64,000 bases of DNA, taken from the NCBI GenBank assembly GCA_023055425.1, contig JALGPY010000005.1, positions 2,443,501 to 2,507,500 on the forward strand, written 5' to 3'. Origin of the DNA: Linanthus parryae. Its lineage: Eukaryota; Streptophyta; Magnoliopsida; Ericales; Polemoniaceae. The first letter of the stretch is position 1, and each line of letters opens with the position of its first letter. The notes under the pieces were generated by a model. The model ran no database searches, was not told the DNA's origin, and was given only the letters and a program-made list of their open reading frames with translations. The position numbers were made by a program, and so were the translations under genes. Below, in pieces: positions 34,650 through 46,440 of this stretch.

Positions 34650-36315
34650 TTGGAATTCTACAAAAAGGAAAATACGCAAGTTTTAGTATTTGTGAATTTT
34701 TGACTATATTTAATAATGGCTAGTTTATTAAATATAGCTCCCACTATTTTTCTACGGATTAATAACCCTCAAGATATTAATGCGGAAAATATCCTTATAT
34801 TTTCTAGTGGGCCAAGATCCATCTTTTCATCTCCTTATGAGCTTGCTTTGGCAAGTCACCCATAATTTGACCACTATTAGGTAGGAACAATTCCAATTGC
34901 ATCCCATATGCAACTCTTGGTTCAATCGGGCAAATAACTCCTTATTTATCCATCCATATGGATAATCCCAATTGATTGCCTCTAGGTTTCTTAATCAAAT
35001 TAATAGCCTAGTTGTGTTCAACCTCTTATCTAAACAATTGCACATTGTTACGTGCCATCGCATTCCATCATTATGAACCAAGTCGCCATGCTTTGGCACG
35101 CACGAACTTGATAAATAATGATGATAATGAGTGTTTAAATAACGAGAAGGCAAGAACACAATATTTAAAATTTGAGGGATTTTAAATTCAATTTTTAATT
35201 ATTTTGTTGATCAATATCAACTAATCTATCTATTTGAGTTTGGGCACAACTCCAAATAATAGATCCGGATTGTCTAATTATCTTATTATCCTAATTGCAT
35301 GCATCATCCATACACCAACCACACAAATAATAAGACAATAAATAAACAACCACAAAACATAAATTAAACGTGATGTGGATATGGCCTTTTCTAGACTAAG
35401 ATAATTCCAAGCCAATGGAATTATCTATGAACCCTAAGCTAACACATGTCCATGCGTCTTGATCCTTTGGTCCATCCTTCATAGTCATGTGGAATGCCCC
35501 ATGCTCCATGCTCCATCTTTAGTGGCTTTTTGGCTTTGGGCTTCTTTTCTCCAATCTTGGCTAACAATCTACTTTATCTAGCACTAGCTAACATCTATAC
35601 TAAATAAAATAAATCTCACAAGTTGAGAAAAAAATGGCAAGCAGGCCATAAAACCCTAATTAATTATTACAATTAATTGATCAGCTCGCAGGCCGCAAAA
35701 CCAAAACACAAAATTAAACATCCACATCAAACCACATCCTAAGGCCATATCCAATCACCATGCGAATTGCACATAAACAGTTAAAATCCAATTTTAACGC
35801 GCTTGGTCAATTTTAATTGATTTTAGGATTTCTAGGTTAAAACGGTCCATGGGCCCAACAATCCAATTGCCCGGGCCCATCAAAGTGAACCACAAGGCCC
35901 TAGGGCCGGCCCGGCCCAAAACCCGCAAGCTAGGCCCGCGGGTTAGGGCCGCCAGGCCCCTTAGGGCGGCCAAGCTTGGGCGGCAAGCAAGGGGGGGCGG
36001 TCCCCTAGGGGGCCGAACCTCCTCTTGGGGTTGTTTCCAAAACAACTCCCTTGCTTGGAGCCCAAGTTTGGTTGTTTCCATGTTTTGGGAGAACTCCTTC
36101 TTCCCCAAGGATGCCCAAACCCTAGATCTAAGATCCTAAAATTTCTCAAACTCACCAATTCATGCATCCAATGCAAAAATTGGGTCTTGTTATGATTAAT
36201 TATTGACAAATTGCATCCCATAATTGATTTGTCTTGTTTTACGCGATAAACTATCAAATTAAGGTGTAAAACAACAAGAATGTAACACATAAACTACGTT
36301 TATGCTCTAAAACCA
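34650..36315 (-). other. Leader of Copia C
   Basis: A 1.67-kb non-coding region between primer site and gag, homologous to the leader of element A. A strongly GC-rich block (about 35870-36010, with GGCCCGGGC-type motifs) stands out from the AT-rich surroundings and could form stable RNA structure. Confidence 0.75.
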
Positions 36316-36328
36316 GGCTCTGATACCA
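36316..36328 (-). other. Primer-binding site of Copia C
   Basis: TGGTATCAGAGCC on the minus strand, complementary to initiator tRNA-Met, one base from the 5' LTR. Confidence 0.95.
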
Positions 36329-36329
36329 C

Positions 36330-37761
36330 TGTAGGGTTTTGATTCATGGATCGCGCAACGGAAGCATAATCAAACAAATAGCCATGCAAAACCCTCCAAG
36401 GATCACAAGTCTAGATGCATAACGATAGTAAAGGTAAGAAATCATAAACACACCTTTGGGTTCTCCTTGATGACTTCAAACGCGAATAATGTCGCGTTCT
36501 CTATAGTTGATCCACGCCTAGAGTTGATCCTAGATCTCCCAAACTCCTTGGTGCTAGCCCGGAATAAGAGGAGGGTGAAGGAATCACGCAAAACGAGACA
36601 AAAGAGGGGCTTCGGCCCTCTTTTTGGCCGACGGGGTGAGGGCGGCGGCAAGGGGGCGGGTTCGGCCTCCTTGTTGCTTGCTCTCTCTCCTTTGTTCTCT
36701 CCCACTCTTGTTATGTTCACTAATGAGCATAAGTTATAAGGAAGGAAGGAAGGAGGGTCCTTTATATAGTCCAACAACTCCTTGTTAACTACCTAAAGGA
36801 CTTATTCTAGTCCAACTAGAATTCAATTTAGTCCCTTCCTTGCAAATTAGTCCCTACTAAGTTTGCAAGGGTTTGCAAAGTGATCCTTCTAATTAATTAA
36901 TCCAATTAATTAATTCCCAAATCTAGTACAACTCTATATAGCGTGTGACCCCATAGGTTCTATCTAGTTGGTATCAACTATTTGCTAATATGGAGCGGTT
37001 TCTAGCAAAACATCCATTCTAGCCAACTAATAGAATAGTCATCTAGACAACCTTGTACAAGTAATTGTCTCATCCCTTTGCCTCTATATCCGGATTGGAC
37101 ACGAGACATACAAGTCACACTCGTATATCCAATCCATAGTTTCTCGATCTATGGAATAGCCTTATTCGTGCAAATAACATCAATATCCCATATATTGATT
37201 TATTTGAGTCTGGCCAGACATTCTATAAGCACTATCCCTCGAGTGGCCTAGGATATCTACTCCCGTTATGTGGGAGGAGCAAATCCTCTCTACGTCCACT
37301 ACGATCTCTAAGCTTGCTTCTCATTGTATCCAGTACACGCCTTTATAACTACCCAGTCACGGTGTAGCGTTTAACGCTACCAAGATCAAAATGATTCACA
37401 ACTAGAATATCTAGTGACTTCAAGTCTAAGGATGACAATACCATTGCACCGCGAGAAGCACTTGTGACTTCAACATAACATGTATGTAGCCTTCTCGGTG
37501 ATGGGTCAATCCAGTGCAACATTCCGTAATGCACACCTATGTGTTGGATCATGATATCTCCATATCAATCCAACCCCATACTAGTCTATAAATGATTGTC
37601 CCATTTAATCATTATACTTGACTAGGGATATTTAAGATAAACAACACAATTGTAAATCTAAGGACTTCATTATATTAAATATCCAATAAATAATAAATGA
37701 ATTTCTAGCCATATACAAATTCATACTAAACTAGATTGCCTCTAGGGCATCTATTCCAACA
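36330..37761 (-). repeat. 5' LTR of Copia C
   Basis: 1432 bp, TG...CA, next to the primer-binding site. Holds the element promoter. Confidence 0.96.
36761..36768 (-). promoter_or_regulatory. TATA box of Copia C promoter
   Basis: TATATAAA on the minus strand in the 5' LTR, conserved in the other LTR and in element A. Confidence 0.65.
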
Positions 37762-37766
37762 ATACT

Positions 37767-39561
37767 ATGCATTTTTTAAAAAAAAGTTTATATGATAACA
37801 TGTTGCAAAGATGATCAAATTCTTGAATCGTTATACAAATCAAATCACTGAATTAAAATGACCGAGTGAATAGTGATAAAATCAAAATTGTGAAGATTCA
37901 GGTTCAAAGAGAACAGAGGAATTACATCTTACCACTACGTTCCCTCTCTTTGTCCCCGATTGGACTTTACCACTATTCATTGGGTCACTTTGACCCAGTG
38001 AATTTGGATAGATATGCTGCAATTTTTTAATAATTTTTTTTTGGTGTTGCAGAATAAAAAAAAAAAGCCTTACAAAATTGTGAAAAAATAATAAAAAAAT
38101 CTTTTTGCGATCCAAATATGTGCCATTAATTTACTCGAATATTATTTTTAGTGTATTTTTCATGTTTTTAAACGGATACCAAACAAACAGAGACCTCTCG
38201 TTGCAAAGAATGGGAGAAATGAAAATAATCATCTCTTTGTTGATTACCTTCTAGAAATTAGGAATAACTATAAAATAAAAATTTGGACAAAATAGATTTT
38301 TGGACTAAATAATCAGTGTCCATTGTTCAAAAATCAATGTCTAGTCCATGTGATCTGAACCGTGTGATGGTAGGTTTAATTTAAGGACAATGGTTTGGGA
38401 CCAAGAGAAACAGACCAACAAAAAAAGAGAAATTACATAAATGAGAAATGAGAAAAGAAAAAGGCAAAAAGCGACCTCCATTAATAGGCACCGTGTTAGA
38501 AGTTTTCGCTGCTAAATTATTTATGGACACACAACATCACTTATTGTCACAAACACAATTACGACTCTCGCCTACTGCATGTTTGGCAATCTTACTTTTA
38601 ACCAGATTCATTCCAAACCAATGTTTTCGCTCAATACTAATTGGTAGTCTTATTAATTTCCATGTCTACGACATGTTTCGCAATCCTGCTTTTTAAACAT
38701 GCTTTGTATCACCTTGTACTATTAATAGATGGCCGCTTCTTAGGTCAACGATCTCCATCAAATTTGTAGTCATATGTGACGATTATGTACCTCTTTGGAG
38801 TTTGAATTCTTATTCATCTTCCGTCAAATGTTGAAAATGTGTTGCTGTGTAGCTAGACATAGTGTGTCACCTTTGAACCTGCGATAACCATTTTGATATG
38901 ATGTCTGCATTGTATCTAAATAAGTAGTATCGTTTTGTTATCCAAATTATCAAGACCCGATTACGAATGAAAAAGATAAATATTATGAATTTCTTATGAA
39001 ACGGAGGAAGCGCATTATTAGTTTGTTTCCTCACTTGAGCACAATACAAAGCAACATAAAGACCTCTCCAACAGGCACTTATACTACTTAAATGCTACTT
39101 ATAAAATTAAAAGTACGGTTCTTTTATGAAAGTGAAATATGTATTTAATAATGACCATGACAAAAGTTACTTATGTCTTCAAATTACCAAAAATATAATG
39201 GAGTATCATAGTATCATAATATAATCCAACCTAGTACGACTCTATTTACTACGACGATATCTACAAGTTAGGGAAGGAGAGACTTTTGGACCAATCAAAT
39301 TGACGTCTCAAACCAAATAATTAGCACTAAACACGTGGTGTGTTTGTAGCTTTAGAAGGACAGTTGTTTGTGACGAAGAAAAATCAACAAAAAAAACTTT
39401 ACATAAAGAAGAAATCGGACAGCCTAGTTATATACTTATCACACATTTTTTGTCGGCCTACGAAAATGTTGATTTCTAATTCAAGTGATCGATCAAGAGA
39501 AAGAAAAATAGTTGTAGTTATGCTTTTGATTTGTGCAAATGAAAAACAGTTATCATGCTAA
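37767..39561. other. Intergenic DNA
   Basis: AT-rich, no gene supported. A segment at about 37850-38110 shares phrases (TTTACCACT, GCAATTTTTT(A/G)ATAAT) with the foldback element at 40265-40510. A block at about 38740-38830 recurs at about 48190-48290. Confidence 0.5.
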
Positions 39562-39569
39562 TGTGTTGA

Positions 39570-40194
39570 TAGGGGTGTTCACTGTCCGGTTCGGTCGGTT
39601 TTAGAGGATATGAGACTTCTAAACCGAAATGTTAGGTTTCAATATTTTCGAAACCCAAATACCTTTGGTTTAAAACTTAGAAATTAAAAAACCGCACCGA
39701 AAATTCCGGTTCGGTCCGGTTAAACCATTCGGTTTGGAACTCATTATATTATGTATTAATTCTTAGGTTCGACGGAAAGTAAACTAACTATAACAAAAAG
39801 ACTAGTGTACTTATATCTTTGTTACTTACCGAATATATCTAAAAAAAGTAAGATAAACTCAACATTTAAAAAACATAGTAGTTCCCTACTTCTCTTTTAT
39901 CTCAACATGGAGAGAAGATAATTTTTTAGTAAATTAGGACTATGGTGTGGTTGTACGACTTAAAGTGTTAAACTCAAACTGGGAGAAGTGAGTCACAACA
40001 TGGGAGGTAGTAAGCGAAGTACTAAAATTTGTATTAAAAATGTATCTCGGTGCGGTGCAGTTTTTTTCGGTTTTGTCGGTTCGGTCTCAGTTCGGTTGCT
40101 GCTCGGTTCGGTTTTCAAAACAATAAAACCGTTCTTTAAGAAAAAAATGTGTCGAACCATCGGTTTAGGTAGGTTCGGTTTATGAACACCCCTA
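39570..40194. mobile_element. hAT-type MITE, 625 bp
   Basis: Perfect 12-base terminal inverted repeats TAGGGGTGTTCA, flanked by an identical 8-base target duplication TGTGTTGA (39562-39569 and 40195-40202). An 8-base duplication with TAGGGGTG ends fits the hAT superfamily. The subterminal zones are rich in GGTTCGGT/ACCGAACC motifs. No transposase. Confidence 0.9.
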
Positions 40195-40264
40195 TGTGTT
40201 GATATGTGATCAGGGACGTACCCATGTTGAACTAGAAACATATTCCCTCATGAGTCCGTTCTGG

Positions 40265-40510
40265 AGTCTTTTGAATACATACCACTCCGTTTCTTCCCAA
40301 CCCGACTTTTACCACTCTGTCATTTTGGCGCGGTAATTTATATAGCAAAATAATGCAATTTTTTGATAATCTTTTTACGGTGGTATAGAGTAAGCGTTGC
40401 TCTATAACAAGATTAAAAATTATCAAAAAATGCATCATTTTGCAATCAAAATCACTCGGTTAAAGTCACCCAGATACGAGTTAAAAAATAGAAATGGGAA
40501 GAAAGAGAAG
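40265..40510. mobile_element. Foldback MITE-like element
   Basis: Two arms of about 90 bases are inverted copies with mismatches. The left arm includes TTTCTTCCCA and GCAATTTTTTGATAAT; the right arm carries ATTATCAAAAAATGC and TGGGAAGAAA. The loop is short (about 30-40 bases). No clear target duplication. Confidence 0.6.
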
Positions 40511-40721
40511 AGACAAATTAGTAATCGTTATGCATTGTTCCAGATGTTATGGCAGAGTCACGAATTAGGAACTGTTGAAGCAAAATTTACTGTAAAGTCG
40601 ATAACAATGACATAGTACAAGGGTTTGAAATCAACTGCAGAAGCAATCATGTCGCAAATAATATGATAAACTTGCTAGAAGATTTGAAATTAAGAAGTAA
40701 TTGTGAAACTTTTGAAAACTC

Positions 40722-41770
40722 TGTTGGTAAGAAGTAGGTGTATTAAGAAGAATCTGAAAACAGAAAGATTAACAGAAGTAATTAAAATACAGAAACAATA
40801 AACACTTACAGATGGTTAACTTGCCGAACGCTGAAGCAAGATAGAAGACAGTCTCGTTGTTCATGAAACGATCTCCGTGAAGTAATATTTGCCCCCCACA
40901 GTTGGTTGTGCTTCGTTTTATTTATCTACAGACACGGGCAAATTTACTCCCCAGGATGAAAGTCTTCACGTACTGCAGACGAAAGCACAATCTGCAGTAC
41001 CGGCGAACCGAACTTTGTTTTGAGAGAAACTGGTAGTGAGTGAGAGAGAGAATTGTTGCTGGAGTTCGGATGGACAAAAACTGAGAGAGGAAGGTTCCTT
41101 TTATAGGGAGGGAGAGGAGCAGTTACAAAACCGTTTGTGACTGTTCAAATTTGAACAGTAACGGTTGTAACTGTTCCAAAAGTTACAACTGTTGAAGACA
41201 GTTAATAACTGTTTCGGGTTGGACTGTTAACATTAATTAATAACGGGCTGGACTGTTAATATTAATTATTACGGGCTGGATTAAAAAAAATTATTTTCTG
41301 GCCCAAAAAGATAAAGCCCGACCAACCACCACCCACCCACCGCACCGCGCCACGTCACGGCCCGGCCCGAACCCGAACCCGAACCCGAGACCGAGCCGAG
41401 CCGGCCGGACGGACGGCGGCGGCGGCGCGCGCGCGCGCGTGTGGTGGTTCGACCGTTGTCTAGGTCCTCTCTCCTACACAAAATGTGTATCACCCAAAGG
41501 GCGTGCCCTTAGTACTCAACGTTTGAGTAGATGAACTACTCTTCTCTTCCTCATTTCCAAGATGTGGGTGCATTTAAAATTGAGCAATTGAAGTGGCCAA
41601 CTTCAACGCCTAATTTCTCATTCACCCGTTAATGGTTTTCGTCGTTTGGGATCTTGAATCGATCCCCTTGTTACCTAGTTTAATAATATGTTAACGTTGA
41701 TTCAAGTTCTTAGTTATAACTTGACCGAAATTGGGTAACAAAAGCATGGTTCGAAAACCATTTTACAACA
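40722..41770 (-). repeat. 3' LTR of Copia D (longer copy)
   Basis: 1049 bp. The patch at about 41325-41445 has extra GAACCC, GGCGGC and CGCGCG units that are absent from the other LTR, accounting for the 59-base size difference. Confidence 0.95.
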
Positions 41771-41780
41771 ATCCCCCACA
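41771..41780 (-). other. Polypurine tract of Copia D
   Basis: The minus strand reads TGTGGGGGAT immediately before the 3' LTR. Confidence 0.75.
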
Positions 41781-42354
41781 TGAATGACAAATTAGCGTTT
41801 ATGCTGAAAGTGTCGATCTCATTTGTGGATTTCTCTCAGTGGTAATTAATTGCCTAAGGAAAGGTGGTCATAGACTTTGAACCTTTCCATTAGTGAGATA
41901 CTATAGGGTATACTGGCTAGACAGTGTGCGAAGCGCTTTGAACTGCTTTGCCGTGTCGTATACCTTGTCGATAGTAACCACACAAATAAATACCGAAACA
42001 TAGTTGGTTCTCATGGTTGTGTTCATTTTGGCCTTGAAACACTTTGCCTGGTTTTTCATGAGTAGTCTTTAGAGGAGTGTAGCCTTTTCCATCCTCCTAG
42101 AACCGGCCCCAGTTCCTACTCACATAGGTGAGACACATTTAAGGGTATCAATTCATACTCTTCTTAACATGTGACCTCATTAAAAGCATTGCTTACCCTG
42201 GTCCTATCACTCTTCGTCCTAGGAATGGGATTGAAACGTTGTTTCAATTTTATGAGTGATTTTGTATTTGCACAAATAGTTAGGTTGTCCCTTTTGAACC
42301 TAGTTCTTGGGATCTCCAGTCACCTAGGTTGGGTTTGCCGCTATTGTGCAACTC
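41781..42354 (-). other. 3' non-coding region of Copia D
   Basis: About 570 bases between the pol stop and the purine tract. No env-like or other frame on the element's strand. Confidence 0.65.
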
Positions 42355-45300
42355 TTACGAGATAGGCTTTAGCCCCATTCCTCTCGACGAACTTGCAACC
42401 AATTCTCTCGATAGACCTTTGGTCAGCGGATCCGCTATATTTTCCTTTGACTTTACGTAATCGATCGATATTATCCCTTGTGAGAGAAGTTGCCTTATAG
42501 TATTGTGTCTTCGACGCATGTGTCGAGACTTACCATTATATATACTATTTTGTGCCTTTGCTATTGCCGACTGGCTATTGCAGTGAATGCATATGGCAGG
42601 CACCGGTTGCGGCCATATTGGAATGTCTTCGAGGAAATGACGAAGCCATTCTGCTTCTTCCCCTGCCTTATCTAATGCTATGAATTCCGATTCCATAGTA
42701 GATCTTGCAATGCATGTCTGCTTAAAAGACTTCCAGCATATTGCCGCTCCTCCGAGTGTGAATACGTAACCACTCGTGGACTTGGAATCTTTTGTATCAG
42801 ATATCCAATTAGCATAGCAATATCCTTCTAGGACAGCAGGATAGTTGGAATATTGTAATCCTAAGTTTTTGGTGTATCGTAGATACCTTAATACTCGGAT
42901 CAATGCTGTCCAGTGATCCTTTCCAGGATTACTAGTAAAACGACTGAGCTTTCCAACTGCTTGTGCGATGTCCGGCCTTGTACAATTCATTATGTACATC
43001 AGGCTTCCTATTATTTGCGCATACTCAAGTTGTTTGATTGCCGAACCGCGATTTTTGGCGAGATGCATGCTTGTGTCGACTGGTGTTTTTACTTGTTTGC
43101 CGCTATCTTTGTCAAACTTTTCGAGAACTTTCTCGATATAGTGAGACTGAGATAATGCATACCCTGAGGACGTCTTAGAAACCTTGATTCCTAAAATGAC
43201 GTCAGCCACCCCTAAATCTTTCATATCAATGCTTGTCGACAATAACCCTTTGGTGGCACGTATTACTTTCTCCTTGTTTCCAAAAATCAACATGTCATCA
43301 ACGTATAGGCATATGATGACACACCCATCAGTGTTTGTTTTAGAATATACACACTTGTCGCATTCATTGGTTTTAAAACCATTTGTTGACATAACGTTGT
43401 CAAATTTTTCATGCCATTGCTTGGGTGCTTGTTTTAATCCGTATAAGGATTTCTTTAGACGACAATATTTGTTTTTGCTTCCTGGAACTTGAAACCCTTC
43501 AGGTTGTTCCATGTAAATTTCTTCTTCTAGTTCTCCATTTAGGAATGCCGTTTTAACATCCATTTGATGAATTTCAAAATTAAAAATTGCTGCAATTGCA
43601 ACTAGCATTCGAATGGATGTTATTCTAGTGACCGGGGAATAAGTGTCGAAGAAGTCTAAACTTTCCTTTTGTTTGTATCCTTTTGCGACAAGTCTAGCTT
43701 TATACTTGTCGATGGAACCATCCGATTTAAGCTTTCGCTTAAATACCCATTTGCAACCTAATGGTTTGCATCCTTGAGGAAGATCAACTAATTCCCATGT
43801 ATTATTATGGAGAACTGATTCAATTTCGCTTTTTACTGCTTCCTTCCAATAGGGTGCCTCAACACTTGACATAGCTTCTTTGTAAGTTGCAGGATCATTT
43901 TCTACCATATAGGTAAGAAACTCCGGACCAAATGTTTTAGGAGCCTTTTGCCTTTTACTTCGTCTAGGCTCTTCTTCTAAGTTTTCTTCAAAAGCTATGT
44001 CATGCGCCCGCTTATAAGATAATTGCGTTTTCATTTCTTTATAAGGAAAGATATCCTCAAAGAATGACGCATGTGCCAATTCGATGATGGTATTCTCATG
44101 AATATCCGGAATTTCCGATTTATGAACCATAAAGCGGTAGGCGCTGCTATTTAATGCGTATCCAATGAAGACGCAATCAATTGTCTTTGGACCTAACTTT
44201 ACCTTTTTAGGTAATGGAGTAGCTACTTTTGCAAGACATCCCCAAGTTCTTAGATGCTTGTATGCGGGTTTACGCCCTTTCCATAACTTGTATGGAGTTT
44301 TGTCCATTTTATTTTTGGGTATTCTATTAAGAATATAATTGGCTGTTAATAGCGCTTCCCCCCACAAGTTTTGTGGTAGACCCGAACTTAAGAGTAATGC
44401 GTTAAGCATTTCTTTTAGGGTCCTATTCTTCCTTTCCGCCACTCCATTTTGTTGAGGCGTATATGGTGCTGAAGTTTGATGGATTATTCCATTTTCAGCG
44501 CATATAGTTGCGAATGGAGAATCGTATTCTCCTCCTCGATCACTTCGAAGTATTTTAATCTTTTTGTTGAGTTGATTTTCTACTTCGGCCCTGAATTGTT
44601 TGAAAGCATCCAATGCTTCATCTCGGCTATGTAACAAATAAACATAGCTATATTTGGTACAATCATCAATGAAGGTAATAAAGTACTTTTTTCCGCTTCT
44701 TGTTTGAACAAACTTTAAATCACAAATATCGGTGTGAATAAGTTCAATAGGACTTGTTGTTTTTGTACCAATCGGTTGAAACGATTGTCTTGTCATTTTT
44801 GCCTCTACACAAATTTCACATTTGTGATTTTCATCGATAGAACTTTTTGGAAGATGATCGGTATTCATTAATTTACGAATTGAGTCGTAATTAACATGTC
44901 CTAATCTTCCATGCCATAAACAAGATGAAGAAAGAGAAGACTCCGACAAATAGTTAAATATTGCTTTCTTATTCATTGCGGAAACAACCATTACATTGAG
45001 CTTGAAAAGACCATCCTTCAAGTAACCCCTTCCTACATACTCCCCATTTTTGGTTAATACAAACTTGTCGGATTCAAATACAAGTTTGAAACCCTTTTTG
45101 CTAAGTACAGAACCTGAAACAAGGTTTTTCCTAATGTCGGGGACATGTAATACATCATTAAGTACAAGTTTCTTTCCGGACGTCATTTTGAGAATCAACC
45201 GTCCCTTTCCTTTGACTAAGGATGTGGCCGAGTTACCCATGTAGAGTTGTTCCTCGTTCTCGACTTCTTCATATTCGGCAAACATGTTCTTGTCGGCGCA

Positions 45301-46284
45301 AATGTGGCGAGTAGCCCCGGTATCAACCCACCATTCGTTTGGATTTCCTCCGGCGAGATTGACTTCGGAGATTACGGCGGCAAAGTCTTTATCATTGTTG
45401 CCTTCGGTGAGGTTTGTTTCCGGCTTCTTGCCCTTGAAAGTATTTCTCCTTTTGCGGCAGTCCTTCTTCATGTGACCGACTTTCCCACAAATGAGACACT
45501 TTCCCGCGAACCTCTTTTTCTCGTAAGGGGCACTTGCCTTCCTCCTTTTGTGATTGTTCTTTTCTGGGCCTCCCTCCACAATGTTGATCCTTGAATGATA
45601 ACTTGTTGAGGGTCTTTCGTCGGCGATCCGGTTTCCTTCCTCAATGCGTAGGCGGACAATTAGTTCCTCCATCTTCATCTCTTTGCGCTTGTGTTTCAGG
45701 TAATTCTTGTATGCTTTCCATGCCGGTGGAAGCTTGTGAATCATGACTGCAACGAGAAATTCCTCGGGCAGAATCATGCTTTCGGCTTGCACATCATGGA
45801 TGAGGCATTGGAATTCCTGAACCTGTGACATAATAGATTTAGAATCCACCATCCTAAACTCCATAAAATTTTCTACTACAAATTTCTTGGCTCCCGCATC
45901 CTCTGTTTTATATTTCTTTTCTAGGGAAAGCCATAGTTCTTTTGCAGTTTTTACAGAACAATAGACATTGTACAGTTGATCGTCTAAGCTATTGAGGATA
46001 TAATTTCTGGCAAGGAAGTCAGAATGCTTCCAAGCGTCAATAGCGACGAGTGCTTCTTTATCTACGTTTGATGGAGTTTCAGGCGCATCATCCCTTAGGT
46101 ATTTCTCCAAACCTAAGGTGGTGAGATAGAAGAGCATTTTCTGCTGCCAACGCTTGAAATCAATCCCCGTGAACTTTTCGGGTTTTTCTGCCGTCACTGC
46201 GTTGAGCGGGACAACCTGGTTGGCAGCCGCTGTCGCCATGTTGGACGGATTAGCCGGACGAGTTTCAGTCCCAGTTTCTGACAT
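42355..46284 (-). CDS. Copia D gag-pol polyprotein, 1309 aa, RNase H site altered
   Basis: Open frame starting [10 protein letters not shown] at 46284. The frame also runs 51 codons upstream into the leader, but that stretch is hydrophobic and unlike gag. Parts (residues): gag core 30-220; CCHC knuckle 263-276 ([14 protein letters not shown]); protease VDTGATRH, Asp321; integrase zinc region from LWHGRLGH 456-463; integrase triad Asp519, Asp582, Glu618; RT from about 842 with Asp909 and YVDD 994-997; RNase H. In RNase H the first acid is Tyr1157 (EGYCYANW, codon TAT at 42816-42814) and the third is Asn1236 (IHCNSQSA, codon AAT at 42579-42577), where the family has Asp. The Glu in STMESEF remains. 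Everything else looks intact, so the polyprotein is full length but RNase H should be inactive. Confidence 0.94.
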   Translation of the reverse strand: MSETGTETRPANPSNMATAAANQVVPLNAVTAEKPEKFTGIDFKRWQQKMLFYLTTLGLEKYLRDDAPETPSNVDKEALVAIDAWKHSDFLARNYILNSLDDQLYNVYCSVKTAKELWLSLEKKYKTEDAGAKKFVVENFMEFRMVDSKSIMSQVQEFQCLIHDVQAESMILPEEFLVAVMIHKLPPAWKAYKNYLKHKRKEMKMEELIVRLRIEEGNRIADERPSTSYHSRINIVEGGPEKNNHKRRKASAPYEKKRFAGKCLICGKVGHMKKDCRKRRNTFKGKKPETNLTEGNNDKDFAAVISEVNLAGGNPNEWWVDTGATRHICADKNMFAEYEEVENEEQLYMGNSATSLVKGKGRLILKMTSGKKLVLNDVLHVPDIRKNLVSGSVLSKKGFKLVFESDKFVLTKNGEYVGRGYLKDGLFKLNVMVVSAMNKKAIFNYLSESSLSSSCLWHGRLGHVNYDSIRKLMNTDHLPKSSIDENHKCEICVEAKMTRQSFQPIGTKTTSPIELIHTDICDLKFVQTRSGKKYFITFIDDCTKYSYVYLLHSRDEALDAFKQFRAEVENQLNKKIKILRSDRGGEYDSPFATICAENGIIHQTSAPYTPQQNGVAERKNRTLKEMLNALLLSSGLPQNLWGEALLTANYILNRIPKNKMDKTPYKLWKGRKPAYKHLRTWGCLAKVATPLPKKVKLGPKTIDCVFIGYALNSSAYRFMVHKSEIPDIHENTIIELAHASFFEDIFPYKEMKTQLSYKRAHDIAFEENLEEEPRRSKRQKAPKTFGPEFLTYMVENDPATYKEAMSSVEAPYWKEAVKSEIESVLHNNTWELVDLPQGCKPLGCKWVFKRKLKSDGSIDKYKARLVAKGYKQKESLDFFDTYSPVTRITSIRMLVAIAAIFNFEIHQMDVKTAFLNGELEEEIYMEQPEGFQVPGSKNKYCRLKKSLYGLKQAPKQWHEKFDNVMSTNGFKTNECDKCVYSKTNTDGCVIICLYVDDMLIFGNKEKVIRATKGLLSTSIDMKDLGVADVILGIKVSKTSSGYALSQSHYIEKVLEKFDKDSGKQVKTPVDTSMHLAKNRGSAIKQLEYAQIIGSLMYIMNCTRPDIAQAVGKLSRFTSNPGKDHWTALIRVLRYLRYTKNLGLQYSNYPAVLEGYCYANWISDTKDSKSTSGYVFTLGGAAICWKSFKQTCIARSTMESEFIALDKAGEEAEWLRHFLEDIPIWPQPVPAICIHCNSQSAIAKAQNSIYNGKSRHMRRRHNTIRQLLSQGIISIDYVKSKENIADPLTKGLSRELVASSSRGMGLKPIS

Positions 46285-46440
46285 TGCTGAAGATACAAAT
46301 GTCTCAGCAAACAGAAAGAAAGTAGAAGAGAAGAGTACAGAATAAAAACAATACTGTAAAGTAATCTGAATAATAATACTGTTAAAAATTCTGTGTAAAA
46401 CAGATTCTTTTAAACACCTATAGAGATTTTTCTTCACGAT
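46285..46440 (-). other. Short leader of Copia D without a standard primer site
   Basis: Only 156 bases separate the 5' LTR from gag. On the minus strand the bases next to the LTR read ATCGTGAAGAAAAATC, with no TGG start as expected for pairing with a tRNA 3' end. Confidence 0.6.

Larger units (their letters stand above)
29259..37761 (-). mobile_element. Complete Copia LTR retrotransposon C (8.5 kb)
   Basis: Two 1432-bp LTRs (29259-30690 and 36330-37761), each TG...CA, flanked by the perfect 5-base target duplication ATACT (29254-29258 and 37762-37766). In minus-strand order it has LTR, tRNA-Met primer site, 1.67-kb leader, an uninterrupted gag-pol frame, purine tract and LTR. By eye I count about 11 base differences between the LTRs, i.e. 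about 99% identity, so the insertion is recent. With all parts present it may be autonomous. Long LTRs suggest the Angela/Tork side of Copia, but lineage needs an RT tree. Confidence 0.97.

Noticed and set aside
41281..41493. 70-codon Gly/Ser/Arg-rich frame
   Set aside because: It lies wholly in the GC-rich simple-repeat patch of the Copia D LTR and is not preserved in the other LTR.
41781..42354. Possible env-like gene after pol in Copia D
   Set aside because: No frame of useful length on the element's strand; the open frame there is antisense.
46285..46437. Upstream 51-codon extension of the Copia D gag frame
   Set aside because: Hydrophobic sequence unlike any gag; starts within bases of the LTR edge. 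The Met at 46284 gives a normal gag start.
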